NCBI GenBank assembly: GCA_021205485.1
Contig: JAJPXK010000065.1
Location: forward strand, 1-8,927
DNA from: Clostridia bacterium
Lineage (GTDB): Bacteria > Bacillota > Clostridia > Christensenellales > Borkfalkiaceae
Reading direction: 5' to 3'
Length of the DNA stretch: 8,927 bases
Below the pieces are notes generated by a model. It did not search any database, was not told the origin of the DNA, and saw nothing but the letters and a program-made list of their open reading frames with translations. The stretch's first letter is position 1; every line of letters starts with the position of its first letter. Of the stretch, positions 1 through 7,427 are shown piece after piece. The translations under genes were made by a program, and so were the position numbers.

Positions 1-151
1 CTTCTACATACTGTAAACAGTAATCTATAGCAGATTGCAGATTTGTAAACGAAGAATATAAACACTGAGTTTCATAATCGACTACATCAAAACCATCCTT
101 TCTACAATAAATCTGCATCAGAATATCAAAAGTCCCTTCCGTCTTATCCAT
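1..151 (-). CDS. Start of an unrecognised protein (partial, runs off the left edge)
   Basis: An open frame of 50 codons begins at ATG 149-151 and has no stop up to the window edge, so only the N-terminus is visible. It starts MDKTEGTFDILMQIYCRKDG and continues with a mixed polar/aromatic sequence containing three cysteines (about residues 16, 34 and 46). I see no motif that I can name. The ATG overlaps the last codons of the zinc-ribbon gene upstream, as is common in this operon. A GAGGA about 13 nt upstream is a poorly spaced ribosome binding site, so translational coupling is likely. The frame contains two copies of the window-wide KATATTY motif. It is probably a real small phage gene because it continues the tight tiling, but with no recognised family it could still be a chance frame. 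Confidence 0.6.
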   Translation of the reverse strand, partial: MDKTEGTFDILMQIYCRKDGFDVVDYETQCLYSSFTNLQSAIDYCLQYVE

Positions 152-344
152 GTTTATACCCGCATCCTCTATGGTAGATATACCAATCACGTTTGTACCG
201 TTTATTTATTACGGCTTCAAATTCAACAGTGTAAAATATAAAGCCACACTTTAAACATTTTCTCTTCCTATAGACTTCTCCGTCCTTAGAATTATTGACA
301 GTATCCATTATTTTTGAATCACCGTCGCAAGTTGGACAATTCAT
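144..344 (-). CDS. NrdR-type zinc-ribbon miniprotein
   Basis: This 66-residue protein has the zinc-ribbon pattern of the N-terminus of the ribonucleotide-reductase repressor NrdR: C3-x2-C6 with a Met-Asn-Cys-Pro start, and C30-x2-C33 after a basic stretch (RKRKC), followed by an aromatic FIFYT segment where NrdR has F-x-T-x-E. The ATP-cone domain that senses nucleotides in NrdR is absent, so this is a stand-alone ribbon that may bind DNA, RNA or another protein. An extra cysteine near the end (C61, in a GCGY segment) is not part of the classical ribbon. The start is well supported by GGAGGA 8 nt upstream, and this ribosome binding site lies inside the last codons of the helicase gene. The ATG overlaps the helicase stop (ATGA), which implies coupled translation. 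The zinc-ribbon assignment is fairly sure; a regulatory role in nucleotide metabolism is only inference. Confidence 0.75.
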   Translation of the reverse strand: MNCPTCDGDSKIMDTVNNSKDGEVYRKRKCLKCGFIFYTVEFEAVINKRYKRDWYIYHRGCGYKHG

Positions 345-1603
345 TTTTTATTTCCTCCAAGTTTTGGCTCTATATTGAAGCCGTGTTCAGTAGCAAATTT
401 ATACGAATTAAACTCCTTTTTATTCTTTAAGGTATTACTAATACGCAAATCAATACTACTTCGTGTTTTCAAATGATAGTAATATAAATCGACGAAAGGT
501 GTGTTTAGCCTATCAATTCTTCCTGCCGCCTGCTCTATTGTTTTGTACGAATAGCTTTCCGAGTAAAATATAATTGTATCAGTTGTAATGCAATTCCATC
601 CCTCAGCGCCTGCTGTATATTGCACTAAATATACCCAAGAATCACCCTCAGATACAGGCTCGTGCAAATGTCCATTCCACTCAGTAACACTTATTCCAGT
701 GCCTTTAAAAAGACTTCTCAGCAGTTCCAGCTCGTAATCAAAATTGTAAAAGACAATTGCTTTCGGATGTTCTTCAATTATTTCTAACAATTTAGTTTGC
801 TTTGAAATATCAGTATTCACTATCTTTCGAAGAAGATAGCAGAATTCACTTGAATTTTTGATAGGTCTATCTTCATATGGATTCCACTTTGTCCTTATAA
901 GATTCTTGTACTTTGAAATATCATAGCTGACATAAACGTCTTCATGATGAGAAACAGTATTTCGTTTGTACGTCATCATTACCAAAATTGAATTACGTTC
1001 CTTTATTAGTCTTCCAGTATTTACAAATCTGTCAACTTTCGGATAGTTAGTAAAGCGACTATAAACAACATGCTCCCGTACGAACTCTGTTTTATTCTTA
1101 TAGAATCCATTTGCAACAAACACTGGTATGTAGTCCATCCATGTGTCACCGGGTGTAGCAGTCAACAATATCCAATTATTCTTCTTTGTTATTTTGTAAA
1201 AAGCCTTTACCCAAGCACCTGAACCAATAACTCGCTGCTCATCAAATATAAAGAAGCTGTCCTTTACATCAATGTACTTCTTAATGTTATTCCACGAATC
1301 AACAACGACATTATTGGAATATAAATTGTTTTCTTTCTTCGTTGACAGCAAAAAAGGAATTAACTCATTCTCCCATTCCAAAGTGTCTCGTTTTTTGGCT
1401 GTAGTGATGATATACAAATCTTGGATGTGAATATCATCCATGCAGGTATACTCGTCACAATCCAAATCACCGCCCTGTTCTTTGTAATAGTAAGCCAACG
1501 CAGTTCTTGATTTTCCGACGCCAACACCACCGCATAATATCTTACCATTTGATAATAGGTCAATAGCCTTTCTTTGATGCTCTCTTAAATTAAATAATGG
1601 CAT
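341..1603 (-). CDS. SF2 (DEAD/SNF2-like) phage helicase
   Basis: This 420-residue ATP-dependent helicase has a full set of superfamily 2 motifs. Motif I (Walker A) is CGGVGVGKS at residues 24-32. Motif II is FDEQ at 120-123, a DExx box with Gln in place of the usual Ala-Asp/His. Motif III is TATPGDT at 148-154. A motif IV-like strand AIVFYNFDYE is at 282-291, motif V QYTAGAEGWN at 328-337, and motif VI EQAAGRIDRL at 357-366. A Q-motif-like LREHQ at 6-10 precedes motif I. It belongs to the compact phage helicases often found in replication modules, probably acting in origin opening, fork restart or recombination. No nuclease or specificity domain is fused to it. The gene starts 3 nt after the methyltransferase-like stop with only a weak GGGTGA upstream, so its translation is probably coupled. 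Helicase identity is confident; the exact role is inferred. Confidence 0.93.
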   Translation of the reverse strand: MPLFNLREHQRKAIDLLSNGKILCGGVGVGKSRTALAYYYKEQGGDLDCDEYTCMDDIHIQDLYIITTAKKRDTLEWENELIPFLLSTKKENNLYSNNVVVDSWNNIKKYIDVKDSFFIFDEQRVIGSGAWVKAFYKITKKNNWILLTATPGDTWMDYIPVFVANGFYKNKTEFVREHVVYSRFTNYPKVDRFVNTGRLIKERNSILVMMTYKRNTVSHHEDVYVSYDISKYKNLIRTKWNPYEDRPIKNSSEFCYLLRKIVNTDISKQTKLLEIIEEHPKAIVFYNFDYELELLRSLFKGTGISVTEWNGHLHEPVSEGDSWVYLVQYTAGAEGWNCITTDTIIFYSESYSYKTIEQAAGRIDRLNTPFVDLYYYHLKTRSSIDLRISNTLKNKKEFNSYKFATEHGFNIEPKLGGNKK

Positions 1604-1606
1604 TTT

Positions 1607-2347
1607 TCACCCGTTTTCATTACTGCTTTTCATGAGAATATCCATACTATGTAAAGCTCTTCTCACAGCCCAAATTTCTGTAAAGTACACCGGAGTAAAC
1701 CAATACTTTGACAAGTCATCATTACTCTGCATAGGATCTGCTAGCGTATCACCAATTTTAATATATCCAGCGCAACCTAATAATGATAATTGCAGGTAGC
1801 ACATGAGACCGACAACTCTGTCTATGTCTTGCCCTAGGAACAGAATATAATTCTGGAAATTCTTACCTTCTTTATTGTAGAGCTCTTTAGCGACATTGGC
1901 GCCAGCAATTAATGTTGCTCCTGCGCCGCAGCATGGGTCATGAATAGTAGAGAAACCATATTCATTAACGTGACCACACACTGAAGGAATCGTCATCATT
2001 GCCATCGTTCTGCAAATATCATAAGGCGTAAAAAACTGTCCTGTATATTGGTTTCCGAAATCTAAGCCCATATAAATAGAACCCAAGAAATCTTGTTCAG
2101 GATCATTTTCTAAGGCTAAAGCCAGCTTTGCAAATAGTTTAGGAAATAACCTTCGTTCTTGCTTATCGTATTTACGAATCGTTGAACAATACTCTTGCTC
2201 TCGCTTTTCATAATTAGTTTTGTCTACGGAATTGGAGATTGCACAGGCACATAACGAAATATAATCCTGCCACACCGTCCACGAGTTGTGATTACGAGCT
2301 AATATTTTAAATGTTTTCAAGAAATCATTGATGTCGTTTGTCTTCAT
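1607..2347 (-). CDS. N6-adenine DNA methyltransferase-like protein without a visible NPPY motif
   Basis: This 246-residue protein resembles the catalytic core of HsdM-type N6-adenine methyltransferases. The conserved GQFFTP (motif X region) is at residues 103-108, the SAM-binding motif I DPCCGAG at 137-143, and an acidic motif II-like GQDID at 172-176, followed by GDTLADP at 199-205. The catalytic NPPY/DPPY motif IV expected after this is missing; the equivalent place reads YWFTPVYF (215-222), and the protein ends soon afterwards. No specificity subunit is nearby. I recall short phage relatives with the same W-[YF]-TP-x-[YF]-F ending, so this is probably a family trait rather than a truncation. 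I chose the ATG at 2345-2347 because GAAAGGAG lies 5 nt upstream; an in-frame ATG at 2360-2362 would place that site inside the coding region. It is the first gene after the terminator. Whether it methylates DNA is open. Confidence 0.85.
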   Translation of the reverse strand: MKTNDINDFLKTFKILARNHNSWTVWQDYISLCACAISNSVDKTNYEKREQEYCSTIRKYDKQERRLFPKLFAKLALALENDPEQDFLGSIYMGLDFGNQYTGQFFTPYDICRTMAMMTIPSVCGHVNEYGFSTIHDPCCGAGATLIAGANVAKELYNKEGKNFQNYILFLGQDIDRVVGLMCYLQLSLLGCAGYIKIGDTLADPMQSNDDLSKYWFTPVYFTEIWAVRRALHSMDILMKSSNENG

Positions 2348-2385
2348 TTTTTCTCCTTTCATTTAACGATTTACACAACACCAAA

Positions 2386-2434
2386 AATATAAAAGAAAGG
2401 TCAGCCTATTATTTCAGGCCAACCCTTCTTTTTC
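2386..2434 (-). terminator. Rho-independent terminator after the OB-fold gene
   Basis: On the minus strand the arm at 2429-2416 pairs with the arm at 2407-2394 over 14 bp around an 8-nt loop (2415-2408). Read as minus-strand RNA, the three positions that would mismatch on the plus strand become G-U pairs, so the stem is continuous only in this direction. An A-run (from 2434) precedes the stem, and a U-rich tail (UUUUAUAUUUUU) follows it down to about 2386. It lies 13 nt after the stop of the OB-fold gene and before the methyltransferase-like gene. The U-tract contains one copy of the window-wide KATATTY motif. I see no convincing promoter between this terminator and the next gene, so the downstream genes may depend on read-through or antitermination. 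Confidence 0.85.
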
Positions 2435-2447
2435 ATTTATTAAATTG

Positions 2448-2939
2448 TTAAAAAGGTAAATCGTCTGGTCCTTCAAGTTTAGAATATTTGTCAGCAAATT
2501 CGTCTTCTATGATTGTAACGTACATAGTCTTTAAATATGCTTTAACTCCCGTCTTTACACCATCTTTACCAGCCACTTCCCAATTATAAGGACGTATAGT
2601 CAAGTCGATGTTTTCAATCTCGGCGTAGTCTAAGCTGCCAATACTATCCGCATCCAGCATCGTCTTGTTCTTTCTGGTAACAAGGAACACTTTAGGTGGA
2701 ATATTGTCATAGCTTACCGCTACCTGAATATAAAACGTAGGAGCATCACCGTCATCCCTAGGAGGAAGTGCTCTTACATTCCACCCGTCATTGGCGAGTT
2801 TGTTTGCGTACTTCTCATCGTCAAGTACTACACAGAAATTTCTTGCACCTTTCCTGTTGTACTTACTTTCAGTACCAGAGAAATTGCGGAATATAATTTT
2901 AGCATTTTCAATGCTGATGGTATCAATTACCTTACTCAT
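2448..2939 (-). CDS. Phage single-stranded-DNA-binding-like OB-fold protein
   Basis: This 163-residue protein matches, from memory, a widespread phage family with an N-terminal ENAKIIFRNFSG segment (about residues 12-23), a central NFCVVLDDE, and a C-terminal part rich in beta-strand-like stretches (KVFLVTRKNKT, IDLTIRPYNWEV, GVKAYLKTMYVTI). It ends in an acidic tip, GPDDLPF, of the kind that bacterial and phage SSB proteins use to recruit replication partners. The likely role is coating single-stranded DNA at the replication fork opened by the helicase-primase-polymerase encoded just upstream. The start is well supported by AGGAGG about 7 nt before the ATG. It lies 14 nt after the 95-residue gene and is the last gene before the terminator. 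The family is recognised with good confidence; direct DNA binding is inferred from the acidic tail and the context. Confidence 0.82.
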   Translation of the reverse strand: MSKVIDTISIENAKIIFRNFSGTESKYNRKGARNFCVVLDDEKYANKLANDGWNVRALPPRDDGDAPTFYIQVAVSYDNIPPKVFLVTRKNKTMLDADSIGSLDYAEIENIDLTIRPYNWEVAGKDGVKTGVKAYLKTMYVTIIEDEFADKYSKLEGPDDLPF

Positions 2940-2953
2940 AGTCTGCCTCCTGA

Positions 2954-3241
2954 TTAATACCTTTTACGGTCTTCTAAATATAAATCTTCGTCAGTTTTAT
3001 CCCAGATTGCTAAGCGACTTTGAAGACTCACAGCATATTGCTGCATGTTGCATAACTGTTCACGCATCAGTTCACGCATATGACGTGAGATATTAAGACC
3101 TAAAATATCTTCGCTAAACAACGTCCTTGTAAGCTTGACAATCTTTTCAGACAGCTCCGCAAGTTCGTTTTTTACTCTTTCCTTTGCGGTAAGAATTTCT
3201 TCCGCTGCTAACATAGTAGTTGATTTCTCATCTTCAATCAT
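2954..3241 (-). CDS. Small helical phage protein of unknown function
   Basis: I do not recognise a named family for this 95-residue charged protein. It is predicted to be almost wholly helical. Residues about 12-40 (EEILTAKERVKNELAELSEK and onward) show heptad-like hydrophobic spacing suited to a coiled coil. A second helix follows at about 52-77, with a pattern (R-x-L-M-x-x-Q-L-x-x-M-x-x-Y-A-x-x-L-x-x-R) that I recall from short proteins of phage replication and early regions. There is no signal peptide, membrane segment or cysteine cluster. The gene overlaps the end of the fusion polymerase by 8 nt, with AAAGGAGAT about 10 nt upstream of the ATG, and is followed 14 nt later by the OB-fold gene. 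Its place between polymerase and SSB-like protein suggests an accessory replication or structural-adaptor role, but that is a guess from position. Confidence 0.8.
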   Translation of the reverse strand: MIEDEKSTTMLAAEEILTAKERVKNELAELSEKIVKLTRTLFSEDILGLNISRHMRELMREQLCNMQQYAVSLQSRLAIWDKTDEDLYLEDRKRY

Positions 3242-6200
3242 TTTTAATTTTATCTCCTTTCTTTTTAGATTTTAAATTTATTAATTCAGAAATATCATAG
3301 CCTAAGTCACAATCAAAGTGAAAATCGTCACAGCTAAAGTGTTCGCATGTATCGCAATCAACACCAGATACGTCACTGCAAGGTGGATGCCAATACGGAA
3401 CTGCTGAGTTTGAAATATCATCCGTATCGTTGGATACAAACCATTCAAAGTCTCCGTATGATGAAATCGTATCCACGGCATCGTTAATCAGTTTTTCGTA
3501 AAACGAAATATCAATGTCCTCTTCTTTATGAAGCTGCTTGACCATCTCTGATTCCATCCAACGATAGCCAGTAGACCCTGCTGCTGCGTATTTTCTATCA
3601 TTATTCACTCTATAGAGAATTCCTGCATTACTGCCTGAACGCATTGGAGTAAATTGCCCTACTCTTCCTATAAAGTGCATATTATGACCTTTTGCTATCT
3701 TAGGTTCGAGCTTGTCCTTAATATCAATGTACTGTTGCTCGGTAATTTTTTCTTTCTTATATGAAGCTAACGCCTTATCCAGCTCATTTTCGTACTGGCT
3801 GACGTCAGGTAAAGACTCATTCATATCCAAATATAAATCACCCTTCTTTACTTCAAATGTTTCGCACATATCACTAAAGACAATCTGCTCTTTGCTAAAC
3901 AGTTTTTTAAATAAATATGGAACAGCAAACTGTTTGCCCGTAGCTGTCCATTCTCCTGCATGCTTACCGTCCTTATACCTTGCAATATAAACGGCATCAT
4001 TTACTAAGCACATGCGTTCATATGTAGCCTCATGCTCAAAAGAATATCCATACCGTTTACCAAACTCAATTACGAAATCGATGATTTCTTTCGTTGCGTT
4101 TGGTATCTTTATAGAGTCCGTCTTAATGTGAGCTACTGTAAAGCCTCTCTGTTGTACAGCCTCTTTTAAATCAATCATAAACAAAGCACCGCGTTTTGCT
4201 ACGATGTTATCGACATTACGAATATCACGGAACGGGTTATCGAAGCTTGCAGAAGTCAATCCATATACCGAATTAATAGCCGTCTTTAATGCGTCAGCAA
4301 GCTGCTTCGCCGTCAACTCACCGTTAATTACTTTCTGAATATAAGGTGTTAATTTACCGTTAAGCATATTATTTACTTCTTGCCAAGCTTCGTGCTTTAT
4401 ACTAACCCTACCGTCTACTATTTCTTTAAATGCTTTAGTAAACCTAGGACCAAATAAACACTCAGCAATAACACTATGCGGATGCATAGAAGCAATATCA
4501 AGAAGAGCTACATTTGTATACATTCCCGGTTCTGCATAGACATAACCGCCTTCTCCTACTTCTTCGCCTTTGTACAGCGATTTGCCGCCTTCAAAAGAAT
4601 ATCCATCAAAGTAAGGAAGTAAGCTCTTCTTTTCACCATGCTTATGCTTCATCATCTCAGGACAAGCATCCTTCAAGAAAGCTAAAACATCAGAGTTAAG
4701 CTTATAGACTGGCTCTGCCAAGTTTCTGTATTGGAATTCACTCTGCGGTTTTCTCTCGCTGCCAAATATAATTTTGGTAGTTAAGGTGTTTGTCGTATCA
4801 TTAACCGACAGTCCTGCTAAGTCAGCCAATATCTGCCGAGCCGTCCAATCCGCTGATAAATAGTCAAACGCCGCTTCTGTTGCAATGACGTCATTATCAC
4901 AATACTCAGCAACCTTAACCCACTGCTCTTTAGGTACAGGCTTATCCCAAGGAAGTCCAAGCTCCTGATGGTGAATTCCCATCTCAACTTCTAACTTTTT
5001 AAGACTCTTTTTGTTGCCTGCTGAAGCAAAGTCATAAATATCAGTGTAAGAGATGTTGTACGCTTCACCGAATAGGTAGTTCGAACCTCTTTCCGCACTA
5101 TTGATAATTTTGCTTGACAAATTGTAGAGCTGTTCTTCGTTATACCCCATCAACCTTGCATATAATATGTGGTTATCGTAACGTCTGCAGTTGAAACCGA
5201 CTAAACGAAACTTCATTAAAGTCTCTATTTCCAGCGGAGTAGGATTTATCATACGAACGACAGGATTTTCTTTTCCTCTTAATTTCCAGTTTACGATGAA
5301 GAGATTAGGGAACACTTCTACATCGTAGAACACAAGTTCCGCATCATCGTTCTTCACATTGTCTGAAATATCATCGGATTTGAACTTCATTTTATTAACG
5401 AGTTTAATGCAGTAATCAGCGTTATTTGTGCTGTTCGCAGCAAAAGCTAATACCGCATTTCGCATATCAGATACATCGTATTTAACATTCGAAGAATATG
5501 CATCCTCTAATATCTTATAGATGAAATCGATACTCGGTTTTGTTGCAGGGTGAATTTCCTTATTTAGATTTCTTTTTATGGATGTACGGATTCCTTTTTC
5601 GTTTTTAATGCCTTCAAAATTTACCACTTTGTTTTCTCCTTTCATTGGTAATCCTGAACTTATCGTTGCAATCGGAAGATTATTACATTTCGTAAGTTTC
5701 CTTCTGAGAGAGCTGTTGCCAGTAAATATCTTTATTTCGATACTATCACTGTAAACACGACTGACCTTTGTTACATCGCCATTGTAAATATAATGCAGAT
5801 GCAAACCACCGCCTTTACTTAATTCACCATAGGTTGGCGGCCACTTGCTGGCTTCAACATAGTTCAGCTCTGGAACTTTTTTGCCAGTACTGTCACGAAT
5901 ATCAAAGTCTATTACAATGTGATTTTCAGGTAACTTAACATAATGTAATTTTGATGTATCTAAATCTTTTAATGTTGTGTTTACCTTACTCCACTCTTTT
6001 TTAGGAGTCTCATTTGCGGATGCATACTGAGCGGGCAAATCCTTACAATACTCATCAAATATAGAATCTGTAAAGTCAAAACTTATTGTTTGAAATTGAG
6101 ATTCTGGAATATCATTCTCTACCTTCTCATCAAACTTGTCTGCCCTGAACCCCATATAGTAGCTTCTAACTCTCGTACCGTCGTCAGCACTGTACCGCTC

Positions 6201-7427
6201 TCTATACTCTCTAAAGTAGTTTTTTAACTCTTCTTTAAATAACCTTTGCGGTAAAGGAAAACTTACTTTCGCTTCGTCGCAATATGTCTTGTACATTTCC
6301 CAAGCAGCTTTAAGCGAAGTTCCATTCTCTTTAGAAAATATATTGTAGGAGTCCATTACAAAGTTATAGAAATCGTTTGAAGCCCCAAGCATTGATATAG
6401 GTACATAATCATCGTACATTCCGGGATTGCTCAAATATAAATCGTAGCAATGAGAAGCTATGCCACCAAGTTCAAATTTTATTTGGCCTATGACTTTTTT
6501 ATACTCCCTTGAATCAAGTTTATTTCCTGAGGGAGATACATCTATCAATCTTCTTATGAGACCTGACTTGGCATCAGTAATCTTAACTGGTTTATTAGTA
6601 CCCATAAATAAAAAACATTTAAAACGATTAGCATACGTCGATTTAAACTTTTCATTCACCGTCATAAGTTCATGAGAAACGAGACTATTCAGCCGTGTAT
6701 TATCTTCAATTCTGGAAAGGTCACCATCGTGTTGTATAGCGACAAGAGGATTAGCCTTGAATGCTTCCAATGCGAATGTGTTATTTGTTGAACCTAACGC
6801 TTTTGCATCAAATACAGAGTAATATCCGTCAAATAATTGCTGAATTATGTTAAGGACTGTTGATTTACCCGTACCAGCCGCACCGTATAATACAAGAAAT
6901 TTCTGTATCTTTTTTGAATCGCCTGATACAACTGCACCTATCGCCCATTCGATTTTCTTTCTCTCAGCATCAGAATATAAAGTTGACATAAGCTTGTCGT
7001 AAGCAGGAGTCGGACACTTTTCAAGCGGGTAGTTCAATTTTTTGCTTGCATAATCCTCTTTTTTAGTAACGTCATTCAAGAATATAATTTTTTCGTCAAG
7101 CATATGAAATGAATCTCTCATTTGCTTCTGACAATACTTGTGCCACGAGTCTATCATTCCTGTTTCCGAGTCCCACATATGTAACACTTTCGTATGCGAA
7201 TCGAACTTGTCTTTATTCTCTTTTGCGAAAATATCAAGCTCTTGGTCAATTAATTGCAATGCATCTTCTTCGTCCGTAGACCACAGTTTTTTCCCTTCTA
7301 TCCAAATGGCATAAAAATCACCGCCGCGAATCATTAAATCTTTACTTTTTTTAATAATGAATTTAGGGTAGATCTCTAATACACCGCGTTGCCTGCTGCG
7401 TGTAGAAATCAATAAAAAATCCAACAT
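3234..7427 (-). CDS. SF3 helicase - AEP primase - family B DNA polymerase fusion
   Basis: This 1397-residue multidomain replication protein has an SF3/D5-type helicase first: Walker A GAAGTGKST at 182-190, a Walker B-like strand at 227-236, motif C FLFMGTNKP at 272-280 and an arginine finger around SGLIRRL (288-294). An AEP primase core follows: IDFD (506-509), SKGGGLHLH (537-545) and EIK (564-566). The 3'-5' exonuclease comes next: YDVE (701-704), GFNCRRYDN (744-752) and YCDND (842-846). The family B polymerase has motif A DIASMHP (977-983), motif B KTAINSVYG (1048-1056) and motif C HIKTDS (1100-1105). A cysteine cluster (C1350, C1358, C1361, C1366, C1373) near the C-terminus may bind zinc or an Fe-S cluster. 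I keep the ATG at 7425-7427 because the residues after it resemble the N-terminus I recall for this family. It lacks its own good ribosome binding site. It should be the phage's main replicase. Confidence 0.95.
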   Translation of the reverse strand: MLDFLLISTRSRQRGVLEIYPKFIIKKSKDLMIRGGDFYAIWIEGKKLWSTDEEDALQLIDQELDIFAKENKDKFDSHTKVLHMWDSETGMIDSWHKYCQKQMRDSFHMLDEKIIFLNDVTKKEDYASKKLNYPLEKCPTPAYDKLMSTLYSDAERKKIEWAIGAVVSGDSKKIQKFLVLYGAAGTGKSTVLNIIQQLFDGYYSVFDAKALGSTNNTFALEAFKANPLVAIQHDGDLSRIEDNTRLNSLVSHELMTVNEKFKSTYANRFKCFLFMGTNKPVKITDAKSGLIRRLIDVSPSGNKLDSREYKKVIGQIKFELGGIASHCYDLYLSNPGMYDDYVPISMLGASNDFYNFVMDSYNIFSKENGTSLKAAWEMYKTYCDEAKVSFPLPQRLFKEELKNYFREYRERYSADDGTRVRSYYMGFRADKFDEKVENDIPESQFQTISFDFTDSIFDEYCKDLPAQYASANETPKKEWSKVNTTLKDLDTSKLHYVKLPENHIVIDFDIRDSTGKKVPELNYVEASKWPPTYGELSKGGGLHLHYIYNGDVTKVSRVYSDSIEIKIFTGNSSLRRKLTKCNNLPIATISSGLPMKGENKVVNFEGIKNEKGIRTSIKRNLNKEIHPATKPSIDFIYKILEDAYSSNVKYDVSDMRNAVLAFAANSTNNADYCIKLVNKMKFKSDDISDNVKNDDAELVFYDVEVFPNLFIVNWKLRGKENPVVRMINPTPLEIETLMKFRLVGFNCRRYDNHILYARLMGYNEEQLYNLSSKIINSAERGSNYLFGEAYNISYTDIYDFASAGNKKSLKKLEVEMGIHHQELGLPWDKPVPKEQWVKVAEYCDNDVIATEAAFDYLSADWTARQILADLAGLSVNDTTNTLTTKIIFGSERKPQSEFQYRNLAEPVYKLNSDVLAFLKDACPEMMKHKHGEKKSLLPYFDGYSFEGGKSLYKGEEVGEGGYVYAEPGMYTNVALLDIASMHPHSVIAECLFGPRFTKAFKEIVDGRVSIKHEAWQEVNNMLNGKLTPYIQKVINGELTAKQLADALKTAINSVYGLTSASFDNPFRDIRNVDNIVAKRGALFMIDLKEAVQQRGFTVAHIKTDSIKIPNATKEIIDFVIEFGKRYGYSFEHEATYERMCLVNDAVYIARYKDGKHAGEWTATGKQFAVPYLFKKLFSKEQIVFSDMCETFEVKKGDLYLDMNESLPDVSQYENELDKALASYKKEKITEQQYIDIKDKLEPKIAKGHNMHFIGRVGQFTPMRSGSNAGILYRVNNDRKYAAAGSTGYRWMESEMVKQLHKEEDIDISFYEKLINDAVDTISSYGDFEWFVSNDTDDISNSAVPYWHPPCSDVSGVDCDTCEHFSCDDFHFDCDLGYDISELINLKSKKKGDKIKND

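Noticed and set aside
2071..2078. TATAAATA, identical to a T4 late promoter core, on the plus strand
   Set aside because: It points against all genes and lies inside a coding region; one match is expected by chance in such A+T-rich sequence.
2301..2305. AATATT palindromes (also at 2483, 2700, 7645 and 8053)
   Set aside because: These are symmetric, carry no strand information and are not more frequent than expected. I left them out of the motif count.
2791..3096. Plus-strand open frames here and at 3712-3990, 6460-6675, 7707-7964 and 8121-8315
   Set aside because: All lie antisense to strong minus-strand genes, lack ribosome binding sites that I could accept, and show no family resemblance.
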